A DNA stretch of 64,000 nucleotides from Colius striatus (GCF_028858725.1 NC_084761.1:37684501-37748500), one strand, 5' to 3'. Positions 47,101 through 59,100 are shown, counted from the stretch's first letter. Notes: generated from the letters alone by a model not told the origin. Numbers and translations are program-made.

Positions 47101-50100
47101 TTTCTGGGAACGTGTGTTGTCTTCTTCAGGTGTGCTGTTCTGTGTTGGTGGTAGAGGTGGATCTGGTGACCCATTCCGCAGCATTGAATGCTACTCTATC
47201 AGTAAGAACAAGTGGTTCTTTGGCCCAGAAATGAACAGCAGGAGAAGGCACGTGGGTGTGATTTCTGTGGGAGGTCAGTAACCCTATTCAAGCAGGCCTA
47301 CTCAAAGAGCACTTGTTTGCTCCTTCTGCTGGAGTGGGTACTTTCACTAAATAAATCCATGGCTTAACTGTTGATGTTCTTCAATGTAGTAAACCTTCCC
47401 CATGATGAAGGGATTTTAGGTTCTGAAACAATCAGTGTAGTAAATCTTCCCCACGATGAAGGGATTTTAGGTTCTGAAACAATTTGAGAGCATGCTTATT
47501 GAAAAGACGCTACTGCAAACTGAAAGAGATGGGACTGAAGGAGGCTCCAAGGAGTCCTTATTGCAGCCCTTTCATACTTAAGGGGGATTATAAGAAAGAT
47601 GGGGACAGACTTTTTAGCAGTCCCTGTAACAACTGAATGAGATGTAACGGATTTAAAGTAAGAGAGGATCAGTTTAGACAGTTTTCAATGAGAGTAGCGA
47701 AACACTGGAAAAAGTTGCCCGGAGAGGTTGTAGATGCCCCATTCCTGGAAATGTTCAAACATCAGGTTGGTTGGGGCTCTGAAAAACCAGATATATTTGA
47801 AGATGTCCCTGCTCATTGCAAGGGGGGCTGGACTAGAGGACCTTTAAAGGTCCCTTCCAATCCCAACTGTTCTATAATTCTGTGAATTGTGTATAGCCTT
47901 TACAGGTGATTTATTTTGTTTTAATCCATTTATAAAGAAATGACCTTACACAGCAGAGACACACAGAATTTGCTAGTGTTCATACTGGCTTCCTTCACAC
48001 TTAAATCCATACTGGCAAGTTACTAAGACCGTAACTCTTTCAAGAGCAGACCTACCTTTATTTTTTTCAGTCTCTATCTTCTGAAACCAGTTCTGTGTAG
48101 TCCTGAGCAGCTTAGCACCCTTGATACAACATTTCCTTGTACACAGTAGCCCCTCTGTTTCAGCAGCAGAGCAGAGATTTTTGTTTTTTTCCCCATAGAA
48201 AATCCAGAGAGATTGATAGAAATGACCAAAACTGATCTGACCTGTAGTACTCAAGTTATGGAAGGATTTTTGTCCATGTATTTCAAGCTAAGTCCACATT
48301 AGACCAGATCTCTGGTTGAGTACAACATAAAAAATTATACAATCTGTACTTACTAAAATCTTGATATTGAAAACATTTGAAAACTAACCTTTATTTGAAT
48401 TATTTGTTTCCATGTAGGCAGGGATATTACGGAAGTGACATATTGCCAAGCAGTCTATATCGACAAGATGTGTATGTGTTTCAGGTAAAGTCTATGCAGT
48501 GGGTGGGCATGATGGAAATGAACATTTAGGAAGCATGGAAGTATTTGATCCTCTCACAAACAGGTGGATGATGAAGGCATCAATGAACACAAAGAGGTAT
48601 GTGTCCTATTATTCAAAACTTGAGTCCTAGTCTGGGATATATAATTTCCTGCTGCTGCTGAAAAACATCACATCTGTCTGGCCTTTATTTTGGATTTCCA
48701 AACTCTACTATTTTTAGGATTTTTTTTTTCCCTATTTTGAGGCTTCATGCCATCAAACACCTTTATTAGCTGTAAAGCAAACACAAATCTGCATCCCATA
48801 CTTTTATCACAAATTTGCACAAACACAATGTTGTGCATAATACAGTATAAGTATTTCAGTGCAAAACTGAATAATCCCCCTAGGGAGAGGCCCTGCCTGG
48901 TAACATTGATGTAAACTTTGGTTGTCTTTAGTCCTTTTCTGTTTATGCAGGGCTGGCTTCTGGAGCAGAGAGCACTCCTACCCCAGCTGTGCTTACATTC
49001 TGGTACCTAGGGCTTCTGCCATGCCCCATAAAGAACTTGAAACTGATTAACTGGTTCTGCAGATTTTTTTCACTCTCTAAGAATGAGCAAGAAAACTGCC
49101 AGCAGAACCTGCACAGGGAAATACTTTGCTCAGGAAACCAGAAGCTGCCTGTGTTTTTAACACAAAAGGCTGAAAACACTGAAACACTGAAAGTCTCAGA
49201 TTGAGGATTCTTCTTGCCTTTTGACATTTAAGATTCTTTTAAGAAGCTAGTGAACTCACAGATTTTTGTTTCTGCTGTCATTTAAACCAACCTCCTTAAT
49301 TCTTTATTCCCTTTTGTTGTTTGTTGCTTCTAAAAGCACTGACTAGGAGTGAAATACAGAGCATGGCTAAGTCTTAAAGCTATTTGTAGCTGTGACCTAA
49401 TCAAAGTAGAAACTCCAGACTCTTAGAAATGGCTTCTTCCTCCTCTTCCTTTTCCCCCTGCCACCACCCCACAGCATATTCTCTGCAAACATCAGCCCTA
49501 GATTTCTGAGATATCTTTTACCTGCTGCCCTGGTAAGTGAAAGGGCGGTTGTGCCTGCCACCATTGATGGAAGATAAACCCCGGATATTGCCACAATGTT
49601 TGTTCTGGTGAAAGATTGTGCCTCCCTTGCTCCTGCCTAGGTATCTTGGAACCTGCTCTCTGTGTAAGAAGATAAGAATGTTCTCGGTGAGATGGTAAAT
49701 CACCTGAGTAGTTAAAGCAGAAATTTAATGCTTAGACTCGAGACCATACTTTTCATTTTGTAATACTGTTTGTGGTGTCGCATTGGTAGATTCAGTAGAA
49801 AAAAATCTGAAAAAAAAGAATAACACGGACCTTGAGCAGGGGCCTTGGACCGGATGATCTTTAGAGGTCCCTTCCAACCCCTAGCATTCTGTGATTCTAA
49901 CAGAAAATAACATTGCAATTACATTTTGCTAGAGTTTAGTCATTTAAAGTCCTGGCACAGTTTTGCCTTTTAATATGTATTAATATCAGCCCATAATTTT
50001 TCCCAAATTGTAGCAGCATCTGTTCCAACACAGTTAAAACCACCAGGTTTTGCTGCTTCATCAGAGCCAAGAAAACAAGATAGGAGGTGTGAAATTCAGT

Positions 50101-53100
50101 ACTGAGATCAAATCAAATAACTAAGGCAATCTTATACGTGTCAGTAGAGGACTTGGGCCTTTGTTTACACGCGGTCAAAAGAGTATTCCATGCCCCCACC
50201 GCTTTGAATTTTTGTACAGGATACAACTTTGCCTTTTTGCTGTCTAAAAAGATTCTAGCTGCAACAGGCTTGTTCATGGATCACACACACACACAGGTGT
50301 GTGCTGAGGTAAAGATCAAACTTTAGAGCTGGGAGGCTGCAAACATACAAAAAACTTTGAGGATAAATCTGCCAGACTGATGTGGGTGTGCAGAGGCCCA
50401 GCCACAGTTATTGTTTATTATAAACTTCACTTGCTCAATTTTCATTACATTTCCCTGTAGCTGGAGCCATGTCAGGTACTGTTGCCCTCAGTGTGTCTTT
50501 CCCATTCCCTTAAGGATGTGTGCTGTGATTTTCTTAGGAGAGGCATTGCTCTTGCCTCCCTTGGTGGCCCCATTTATGCCATTGGAGGTTTAGATGACAA
50601 CACATGCTTCAGTGACGTGGAGCGCTACGACACCGACTCAGATTGCTGGAGCGCAGTCGCCCCCATGAACACTCCCCGCGGAGGGGTCGGCTCAGTAGCC
50701 CTCGTGGTAAGTGGCTGCCTCCTGCCACAGCGGGGCCAGCTGAGGAGCCTGCTCTCCTCATCTGCTTGAAACAGAACGTGGACGATGGCTCTGAGCGCCA
50801 CTCATCAGCACAATCCTATACAGCTGTGCAAATGGTGAGGAGGTTTAGTATAATTCTCATATCAAATTGAGCCATGTTCCCTCTTTTGACAATATTTGAA
50901 GATACGGGAAGCAAGTACCAGGACCCTTCTCACAACTTCTGATTCAGAAGATTCTGGGTTGCCATGGTTACTGTGTTGCTATGGTTACTGTGTTTAAAAG
51001 TACCAAACTCATCTGTACTCTGCCGTCTCTGTGGCCACCTATACTCTGCAAATCATGTGCAATACTACCTAACTTTTTCAGTTCTTTAGCTGGAAGGCAG
51101 CACTTACACATTGTTGGATAATTCAGCCTGCTGTTGGAATTCTTAAATGTCTGGAGCACAGGTCTTAACATGGGGCAGCTGAGGGAGCTGGGGTTGTTAG
51201 TGTGGAGAAGAAGAGGCTGAGAGGAGTTATGATCACTCTCTACAGCTACTTGACAGGAGGTTGTAGTGAGGTGGAGGTTGGTCTCTTTCCCAAGTAATGA
51301 GGAAATGGCCTCAAGTTGCACCATGGGAGGTTTAGATTAGAGATTAAGGAGAACTTTTTCAGTGACAGGGTTGTTAGACACTGGCTCAGGGGGGTGGTGG
51401 AGCAACCATAGATGAGGTGGTGAGGGACGTGGTTTAGTGGTAGGTTTGGCAGTGTCAGGTTAGTGGTTGGACTTGATGATCTTGAAGGTCTTTTCCAACC
51501 AAAACGATTCTATGAAACAAGAGTAAACAATGGGGGCCGTATGGAGATATCACGCTTTCTGAGATTTTTAGCACTGCTTATGAAAAGCTGAGTAAATCCT
51601 CTTATGTTACAAATAATCTTTCTCTATACAACTGTTTTGCAGAACCATGTTTATGCTGTGGGTGGCAACGATGGCGTAGCATCTCTTTCCAGTGTGGAGA
51701 AGTACGATCCCCATTTGGACAAGTGGATCGAAGTGAAGGAGATGGGTCAGCGGAGAGCTGGCAACGGGGTCAGCGAGCTCCACGGCTGCCTGTATGTTGT
51801 TGGTGAGTAAAGAGGTTGCATTTGGTAGTGCTTTTTCTGCCAAGTACTGCCATTTGGAAGAGACTGTTGTTGCTAGAGGGACTGGGGAACAGATAGACCT
51901 GACCTGTACTTTGTGTTCTTGGGCAGGAGAGAAAAGCAAGCACAACCAGGGCACAATTAGGTATGTTAGCTGTTCCTGACCCCCATTTCAGGAGGGCTGT
52001 GCTGCTACGGACAACGTGTTTATATAGAAAATCCTCTTGAGACTCAATAAAGTTTCCTTTTAGGAAAGTGAATCTTAAGTTCATCCCTTTTTAGAACGCT
52101 CTAGTGCTGAGCGGAGACAACAGCAGCTTTTTTGTGTGGAAATTACACTCATTCCATGGCCTGTCTTGTTCTGCTCAAAATTGCACCGGCCTGCTTTCCT
52201 GAGGCAGGAAGATGCCAGGTAGCTTTGCTGCAGGGACAGTTGCAGAGCTCTGCTTTGTGTATTATCAGAAGTGATTAAAAAGGTTTCAAGTCAAATACTC
52301 CTCTGACAGCTGCCCCAGCAAGAGGAGTCTTTTTTTCCCACTGAGGTACTCAGCAATGTCATTATTTGAAACCACCACAAGAGAGTGTTTTGCTTAAAAC
52401 CTCAGGACCATCTGGCCTTAGGTTTTTTTCTATTCCAAATTAAGATCTGTTTCATTATAACTATATTAAGATGATTTCAAGGAGAGAAAATAACAATAGA
52501 AATACCTCTTCTTGCAAGTTGAGTAAAGAAAACTGTCACTATTGGTGGTGCTTGTAGAGTGGCAGGAGGGAGAATTGCTAGGTTAATTTTTAGGAGCTTG
52601 TAACATCCATGTAAAGAAAGAGAGCTGAACATTAGCCTACCAAATGCCGAGATGCTGCAAGTCCATCCCAGTCCATCACTGGACTTCTCCAGCGCGGGAA
52701 GCATCTGAAAGCTGATGCTGATTGATTGTTTGCAGGTGGTTTTGATGACAACTCCCCGCTGAGCTCCGTGGAGCGGTTTGACCCCCGCAGTAACAGATGG
52801 GAGTATGTGGCGGAGCTCACCACCCCGAGGGGTGGCGTGGGCATAGCGACCCTGATGGGAAGGATCTTCGCAGTTGGAGGTCATAATGGCAACACGTACC
52901 TCAACACTGTGGAAGCATTTGATCCCATAGTGAACAGGTAATTTTAGGGCTGTTATTTGGCTTAGTGAGGCGATGAAATCCACCTGTCCAGAAACACGGT
53001 GTAATGGAAATAGTGTGCAGCAGGAGTGGGTCTGTTGTTCTCAGGCAATAATCCATTACTAGCAATGCAGGAGTGCTGCTGTGCCACAAGGCTCTTCTTG

Positions 53101-53498
53101 TTAACATTTAAGCACCTCTTCCTCCTCTTCTCCATCCCTTGTCCTCTTCCCTTCGTTCAATAACAATCTACATTCTTCTAGTGGTTTCAGTCTGTTTTTT
53201 TCTGCACTAAATTTTACCAGAGAAATAGTAGTAAACTGGCAGGGTGTATTTTCATGCAGGTAGACACCAAGGCTCTGTAACAGCATTTTGGACACAGAAA
53301 ATAAATACTTCCAAATTGCTCTGAAAGGACAGAAACTTAATTTTTCTTTTTTTTCCCTCTGCTATCTCCTGTAGGTGGGAGCTGGTGGGCTCTGTGTCTC
53401 ACTGCAGGGCAGGGGCTGGTGTGGCTGTCTGCTCTTGTCTCAGCAGCCAGATCCGTGACGTGGGCCAAGGATCCAGCAATGTTGTTGACTGCATGTGA
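37946..53498 (+). CDS. KLHL8: Kelch-like protein 8, BTB-BACK-kelch adaptor of Cullin-3 ubiquitin ligase
   Basis: 619 codons in nine coding exons: 37946-38158, 43206-43754, 46254-46440, 47130-47273, 48485-48596, 50538-50706, 51643-51802, 52736-52937 and 53375-53498. All phases fit and all borders are GT-AG. Domain order: a low-complexity N terminus with seven glutamines (21-27); BTB (about 55-165), which in this family binds Cullin-3; BACK (about 170-290); and six kelch repeats (about 318-612) with repeated GG and Y...W signatures that form a propeller for substrate binding. The C terminus ends SNVVDCM. Length matches human KLHL8 (620). KEL-8, the worm counterpart, promotes degradation of rapsyn. 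The ATG at 37946 is chosen because MASESM begins the family's N terminus; the open frame extends 15 codons further upstream without an ATG. No stops or frameshifts. Confidence 0.96.
39688..41672 (+). mobile_element. CR1 LINE fragment (endonuclease end, reverse transcriptase, 3' end), interrupted
   Basis: Encodes pieces of the CR1 second ORF in several frames: an endonuclease tail near 39700, then [17 protein letters not shown] near 39890, and [13 protein letters not shown] near 40270. The reverse transcriptase catalytic word reads FAGDTK instead of having two aspartates. The 3' end near 41620 carries GGACTTGATGATCTTACAGG and CCAACC. It is degenerate, and the solo LTR at 40635-41115 sits inside it. 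Confidence 0.9.
40635..41115 (+). mobile_element. Solo LTR inserted in the CR1 element
   Basis: 481 bp from TGTAGCAG to CCCTGCA, interrupting the CR1 between GGCCAATGGTATCC and TTGGCTTGTATCAG. Flanks GTATCC and GCATCT are a degraded 6-bp target duplication; a CR1 of this type should read GCATCC here. An AATAAA lies near 41039 and a U5-like tail follows. An imperfect internal repeat (CAGACTTTGG near 40677 and 40741) is visible. Confidence 0.75.
43206..43754 (+). CDS. KLHL8: KLHL8 coding exon 2 (BTB and BACK)
   Basis: 549 bp, residues 72-254, after TTTTTTTCAG and before GTAGGG. It encodes most of the BTB fold ([16 protein letters not shown]) and the first part of BACK ([13 protein letters not shown]). 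Confidence 0.96.
43755..46253 (+). other. KLHL8: KLHL8 intron 3
   Basis: 2.5-kb intron with an AT-rich stretch near 44835-44935 and a T run near 45760-45780. No repeat family or gene recognised. Confidence 0.6.
46254..46440 (+). CDS. KLHL8: KLHL8 coding exon 3 (end of BACK)
   Basis: 187 bp, residues 255-316 plus one base. Contains [14 protein letters not shown] and [17 protein letters not shown]. Donor GTAATT. Confidence 0.94.
47130..47273 (+). CDS. KLHL8: KLHL8 coding exon 4 (first kelch repeat)
   Basis: 144 bp after CTTCTTCAG and before GTCAGT. Encodes [19 protein letters not shown] and [16 protein letters not shown]. Confidence 0.95.
47386..47485 (+). repeat. Two-copy 51-bp tandem repeat in KLHL8 intron 5
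   Basis: GTAGTAAACCTTCCCC...GAAACAATCA is followed by GTAGTAAATCTTCCCC...GAAACAAT, with few differences. It lies just upstream of a CR1 fragment. Confidence 0.85.
47530..47886 (+). mobile_element. CR1 LINE 3' fragment
   Basis: CR1 3' region with GGGCTGGACTAGAGGACCTT, AAGGTCCCTTCCAATCCC and the tail TTCTATAATTCTGTG. Older and more diverged than the copy at 34564. Confidence 0.88.
48485..48596 (+). CDS. KLHL8: KLHL8 coding exon 5 (kelch)
   Basis: 112 bp. Encodes [19 protein letters not shown] and [17 protein letters not shown], a full kelch blade. Confidence 0.95.
48597..50537 (+). other. KLHL8: KLHL8 intron 6
   Basis: 1.9-kb intron with a 74-bp CR1 tail (49826-49899) and an ACAC microsatellite near 50282-50297. 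No other gene seen. Confidence 0.65.
49826..49899 (+). mobile_element. Very short CR1 3' tail
   Basis: 74 bp with GGATGATCTTTAGAGGTCCC, TTCCAACCCC and ATTCTGTGATTCTA, the extreme 3' end of CR1. Confidence 0.85.
50538..50706 (+). CDS. KLHL8: KLHL8 coding exon 6 (kelch)
   Basis: 169 bp. Encodes [30 protein letters not shown] and [14 protein letters not shown]. Confidence 0.95.
50958..50991 (+). promoter_or_regulatory. Doubled X-box-like (RFX-type) motif
   Basis: GTTGCCATGGTTACTGT is directly followed by GTTGCTATGGTTACTGT, a 17-bp direct repeat with one difference. Each copy resembles the RFX X-box (two inverted GTTGCC-type halves) with one or two mismatches. Binding is not shown. Confidence 0.4.
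51177..51514 (+). mobile_element. CR1 LINE 3' fragment
   Basis: Contains GAGGGAGCTGGGGTTGTT, TTGGACTTGATGATCTTGAA and TTTTCCAACC, with the tail GATTCTATGAAAC. Plus strand, in KLHL8 intron 7. Confidence 0.9.
51643..51802 (+). CDS. KLHL8: KLHL8 coding exon 7 (kelch)
   Basis: 160 bp. Encodes [33 protein letters not shown] and GCLYVV. Donor GTGAGT. Confidence 0.95.
51803..52735 (+). other. KLHL8: KLHL8 intron 8
   Basis: 0.9-kb intron. No repeat or other gene recognised. Confidence 0.6.
52736..52937 (+). CDS. KLHL8: KLHL8 coding exon 8 (kelch)
   Basis: 202 bp. Encodes [35 protein letters not shown], and [20 protein letters not shown]. Confidence 0.95.
53375..53498 (+). CDS. KLHL8: KLHL8 coding exon 9 (terminal)
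   Basis: 124 bp. Encodes [19 protein letters not shown] and the C terminus ending VVDCM, with TGA at 53496-53498. Confidence 0.95.
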
Positions 53499-53588
53499 GC
53501 TCTGCTGCCTCCTCCATATTCCAGGGGAATTATAGTAGTGGGACACTGCAGAGCTTTTAAACCCTGTATTTTGTATGCTAAGTTGAGA

Positions 53589-53594
53589 AATAAA
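53589..53594 (+). terminator. KLHL8: Candidate proximal polyadenylation signal of KLHL8
   Basis: AATAAA 91 bases after the stop codon. It would give a short 3' UTR. Longer forms may use later sites that I cannot rank. Confidence 0.4.
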
Positions 53595-53599
53595 ACCAA

Positions 53600-54233
53600 C
53601 ACATTTTCTTTGTGAAAATGGTACCTTCTGCAACTGTAAAACTTTTAGTGGCTTTCTATCAATAGTGATAGAGAAAAGCCTGTGAAAATGTGGCACAGAA
53701 GCTCACAGGAAAAAACCTGCCAAGAGCTGCAATCATCACATTTTTGAGAAGCTGTAATTTCACAATCATCTGAGGCAGCTGTTGTGGGGACTCATTACTG
53801 AACTATAAACCAGGCACAGGGTGAGGATGGCGAGCAGTAGTTAGTAGTGCTGAGCCTTACCCAACAGCCCTGCTATGTGTCTTTTTCTGCAGGACTCAAG
53901 TACAACTTAATATAACTTATTTTCAGGAATTCAGTCTTAAACATTCCCTAATTATACAAGAGCTTTGTAACACAAAGCCTCTCAGGTTCTAGAAGGTAGT
54001 GACATCCCTGTTGCACGCTAAGATAACTGGAGTGGAGAAGTTTGCTGCCAGTCTTCAGGGAGGCTTGTGGCAGCAGTGGAAATCACAGGTACTCAGTCTG
54101 AAATCTGTCTGAAAGTACTTTCTCAAGCTAAAACACTTGTTAGAAAGCTGAAAACATTCTTGACCTGAGTTTAGACACTGGAATTTTCAAATCTTGATAA
54201 AAGCTGTAGTAACTAGCCCCCAGGCTAGTTGCC

Positions 54234-54273
<40 letters not shown>

Positions 54274-55742
54274 CCAAGTTTCTGTTAAGAGGTCATTCTT
54301 GAATAACCTGTATAATTTGTCCTACTTGGAGATGGTAGTGTGTGACAATGTAGGCTTCAGTGGTGTCCAAGTCACCGTTTTTATGAAAAGTGGCAACACA
54401 TAGTAAAAGTTGCGGTGTTCTGCAAAGACCTTTAAATGCAACCCTGGGATGGGATGTGCCCAAATTCTGCATCCAGCAGGAACTCTGGAGGTACTGACTC
54501 TTTTAAAATAGTTAAGCCAGGAAGATCTAGCCTCAAGACAGGTAACTAACTTAAAGCCTACATAAACCAAAGGGAATCATCAACAAAAATGAGGTAAACC
54601 AGTACTTACACCAAAAATTGAAAAGGGAACTTGACAGTGTTGTGTACAAAGGTGACTTGTGCCACAGTCACAGATCTAAAATTCCGAGCAAAGTCCCTCG
54701 GGTGAGGCTGTGGGTGCCTGTTCATGGAGGGCCTTCAGCAGACCAGCAGTGGGCACTCTGTCCTGACTGAAGCAGGAGCAGGCACTGCCACTGCGTCCTG
54801 CTGCCCTCTTGTCATTGTGCTCCTCCGGTGGCGGCTCTGGCGGTGCCCAGGGATACAGGGAACAGTACAGCAAATAATGACACATTGCAATAAACCCATT
54901 GTACTTCGAAGCAGCTTGGTTATTATGTGGCTGGAGCGTGGGGCAACACTACAATGCAGGATATTTTTTCTCACTAGGAAGCATTTGTCAGCAGGGGAAG
55001 CCCTGTGTTACCACTGCAGCAGCTCACATGCACCTGGGCTGCACAGACAGCAGGCACCGAAGGGAGACACAGGTCTTTGGCAGAAGACCGTGAGAACCTG
55101 CTTTGGTGTGGGATGGGCTCTGCTGCTGATCCTGTCAGAGAAAGTCAAATGGTACAAAGTATGAACAATATCCTATCCAATGCAGTTGTATTTCAATTTG
55201 CAGCCACACTCCCCATGCCAAGAGTTCTGCTTGACTTCTGGGGGTGTATTAAGGGCTGTCAGGAAAACTGAAAAAAAAAAAAGTGGTTTACAAAGAACAA
55301 ACCTGTTACCAGTATAGTGGTCTCCGTATTATTCATCTCAGATGCCACCAGGACTACAACTATTTTGTGCAGAACTATTTTTAGAAACAGTTGCTGGAAA
55401 TGTCATAATATGTCAGGGTGTACAATGAAGAAAAAAAAACCGCCATGGGATTATTGTGGCAACACACTGGAATGACTTACCTGCATATAGAGCTGTTGTG
55501 ATTTAACATCAGCAAACTCAATTTTCTTCCAGTACTGGCAGCAGGACAGTCAGAACCGCGCCTCCTCCCCTCTCCTTCCCCCCCCCCCCGCCGCACCTTA
55601 GCTGCCTGTGGTGCGGCAGCCCTCCCTCTGGCGGCAGCAGGCCCTGACTGCCTTTCTTCAGCAGCAGCCCCCGACTGCTAGCATGCTCGTCCCTCCCTCA
55701 GCAGCAGGCCTCGACTCCCAGCACCTCTTCTGATTTAAAACT
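53600..55742. other. KLHL8 downstream region, no gene recognised
   Basis: May hold a longer KLHL8 3' UTR. Contains the C run at 54235-54271 and a C-rich, CAG-rich stretch at 55560-55720. No coding motif seen. Confidence 0.5.
54235..54271 (+). repeat. 37-base poly-C run
   Basis: Uninterrupted C tract of about 37 bases, preceded by GCCT and followed by GGCC. Confidence 0.95.
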
Positions 55743-56129
55743 TGTGCTGGTTTAGCCCCGACTGGCAATAAAGAAACCACACAGTTACTCATTCCTCCCC
55801 ACTTCAGCAGGATGGGGAGGAGAATCAAGAGGAAATTGCAGAGATTTTTGGGTTGAGATAAGGACAATTTAATAGAACAACACAGAGAATAAAGAGTTAC
55901 AATGACAGCCATGGGATACAGAAAATGAACAATGCTCAATGTCACTGCTCAAAGCCCACAGCCTGACATGACCCTCGGGTCCACCAAGAAACTGCAGTTG
56001 CTGTGCCGCTGGGCCCTACAGCTGCCCTGAGATCCCGAGACTGATGTCAGCACTGGATCAAATAGCCTGGCCACGGTCCCTTGCGCTGTCTGGGGAAACT
56101 TAACCTTCTCCTGGCCAAACCCAGGGCAA
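55743..56129 (-). mobile_element. LTR-like retroelement fragment
   Basis: The left edge reads TGTGCTGGTTTAGCCCCGAC. Further in are GGGTTGAGATAAGGACAATT and TAATAGAACA, words that in reverse are typical of the 3' end of an avian ERV LTR (AATTGTCCTTATCTCAACCC). The right edge is probably near CAAACCCAGGGCA at about 56129. No target duplication is visible. Confidence 0.55.
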
Positions 56130-59100
56130 AACTAAACTCGGGAGTTGTGATAGCAAAGTTGAGGGTCATGAAGTCATCACATCTGAGGGTAACATATCTG
56201 ACCCCAAGCATGGAATTGTTACTGCTTCTGTTAATGGCATTTTTCCTGCATCTAAAAGTCTTGACCCATAAAAATCCTAAATCCACAGATGTCTATTAGC
56301 ACACTCTTTAAATACAAAGAAAAAAAAAAAAATCATTATTTTGGAATAGTCAACTGTGGTCACAGTTACATGAAAGTTTCCAGCCTGCTGCTGGGGGAGG
56401 AGCAGGGTGAGGCTATGCACAGCCCCTTGGCCTTGGATCTGCAGCCATGTGTGTGCAGCCAGGCTCACGGCCTGCTGTCTGGCCGCAGTTCTGGGCCACC
56501 TCACCACCCGTCTGCCTCAGATCTGCTGCAGCCCCTCTTGCATAGTGCTGTTTTTCACCTCAGAACCTGGACCATGGCTCCCCAAACCATACCACTGCTG
56601 TCATATGCTGTGCTGCCCACAGCCATACTTCCCTTTGGCAAATGCTGGTCTAAGCACTTCTAAGTATGGAAGGTCAATAAGCATTTCCCTTTATGTTAGA
56701 TTTCTGATTGTATTTTTTTCAAGACGTGCCTTAACAACACAGGGATCCTGCAAATATTGTTTAAGTCTGTAAAATACAGTATTTCAAAATAATGCTAAGT
56801 TAATACCTTAGTATTTACATTTAAAAGGGACTGTGGGAATCTGGTTATACTTTCAAAGCTTTGAGTACTTTCATTGCTTTTCCCCAAAGGCATCACTTTT
56901 CTACTCGAGCTGAGCACTTTTCTACTTGAGTAAAGCTGTTTGGATTAGATGCCCTGCTAAAGTACTTGCATGAGGTGACACATGTGCTACTTGCATATTT
57001 AACCAAAAACAGGTAAACAAAATGTATGCATGCACTCCTAGTCCCACCAGAAAGACGAGGGACTTTCCTGCTGTTTACTCAATGGCTGAAGAGGAAATTA
57101 TTTCCGCACAATGTCCACCTGTAGAGGGGTTGCAGCCCTGCCAATGCCCAGCCTTCACAGCGGCTCTCCGCTCCTCTACAGGCACCGACTTGCAGCGTCA
57201 GGCTGCTGCAGGGGAGCGGGAGGCAGTGTCCATCCCAGCCAGGCACTGTGGGACTGACCCTGTGTCTGTGTCACAGATCACCTTTCCGGTGCGGTGGGCA
57301 CTTATTCCAGTGTCAATGTTCTTCACCCTTGGGGTGTGCACACATAGAGGGCAGAGTGAAGGTGTCAGAAGCAATTTATTCATCAAAACCAAGGAACTGC
57401 TCTTGCTCGTTATCCAGTAAGGCACTTCTTGTTTTAGAGAAAATACCAAAACCATTAAATACATTTATTTTTAAAATTTTAATAACTTTAAAAAAAGTTA
57501 AATAAAACACAGTCACCATCAGCGTGACTGGCAGCAGATTCTGAAACCAACCTGGGGACTGAGCAGCCTCCTTGCCTGTGCTCCCTGCACCTGCAGCCCA
57601 GTGCCAGCAATGGTGACGCACAGTCCCACAGCAAGAAGGCCATCCGACTTTGCGTGCACTTCCCTCAAACCAGGCTGCCTTCCTGCCTCCCCATGGCATC
57701 ACCTCAGCTCGGTCTCTGACCTCCAATTGCAACATTTTAACTCAGATGTAATTCCGTCTCTTCTAGGAGCTGGAAACAGGCTGCATGAGAAAACTTACAT
57801 TAAGCAAAAACATCTATGAGTGGCAAACACCGAGGAATGGGAGGGGGCAGGCCTCAGCAACTCTGGGAAACTCTCAAGTAAATAAAGGTTTGTTAAAGAT
57901 TAAATTGAGTTCTCAGAATACAGCGCTGATGGCACAGCTTCCCAGCAGCTCCAGCCTGAGGCAGCTGCCCTGAACCAGAATGAGAAACGGAAGCGGCTGT
58001 GTCTGCTCTGCTCTGCCTGTGGAGAGCTGCAAGATGCTCAGCCCTGCAGCATGACCTCAGCTGATAGAGCTGTGACACCAAATGACACCCACACTCAGTT
58101 TACAAACAAGTTGTCATCAGATGATAAAAATTCAGCCAATTAACCTGTTCAAGCATAATTAGAACAAATGGCTGGGAAGTCCATAACTCCAGATTGCTCC
58201 CACAGTTAAATGGGACCTCTATCTTCACTTCTACTGAAACTGCTTTTAAAACTATTTTCAACATTGCTGCACTGCAGTGTTGCAAACCCAAGTACTTTAT
58301 TCCAGATGCTCCACTTAATTTTTTTGCTGGCTGGTTTTTGCACATCAGTATTTGTTTTCTAAACTTTTGCATGTTCTCTCGACTGGAACTGGCAGTAAAT
58401 ATGACAGGAGATGAAACATATTTGTAAATCTTTCCTGGCTCCGTCAGCAAGGTTGGTGTGTCTGCCATTTGGCAGCATTTTCATGCAATCCCTTGGATTC
58501 CAGACAGTTTCCTTTCAGTGCACAAACACACACATACACAGACACATAAGAAGTCAAAAGGCAGCTACATAACTTTTGCCATCTGACTCATCTGGTCTGC
58601 AGGGGCTGTTGTGTTCCTTCGCTTTAAGCAAAAAGCCTGTTCAAGTACAAACCTGCCCAAAGTTTTCCACTCAAAGGGTCATCGGAGCACATGGCCAGTG
58701 CTGGGAGGTGCGGCAGACGGGGTCCTGGCCCAGCACGTGTAACAGGACATGTGCATGGGGCTGCAGTGAGGAGAAGGCATGTGTGGCTACACAGCCTGCA
58801 TGGCTTCTGAAGCACCCCTGCTGCCTGGCAGCATCCCATGGGAGAATTTCTCTGGTGCTTATGAAATTAATGGTCCTGGAAATTAACATTCCAAGCAGGC
58901 AACTCTGCAGCTAGAGCCATTCCTGGGAGTGGCAGCGAGATTTGGCTCAGATTCCGTAGCCAAGCAGAAACATTTTTGTGTCTTCATTTGCTTGACAGGT
59001 AGGACTTGGGCCAAGAATCATAAGCAACTTATCTTCCCCTACATGCATTTTTCAAGAGACCAGAATAAAAAAATAGGACAGTGGGAGTCAGCACACCTAA

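Larger units (their letters stand above)
50707..51642 (+). other. KLHL8: KLHL8 intron 7
   Basis: 0.9-kb intron that holds a doubled X-box-like word (50958-50991) and a CR1 3' fragment (51177-51514). Confidence 0.7.

Noticed and set aside
50282-50297. ACAC microsatellite
   Set aside because: Short and ordinary.
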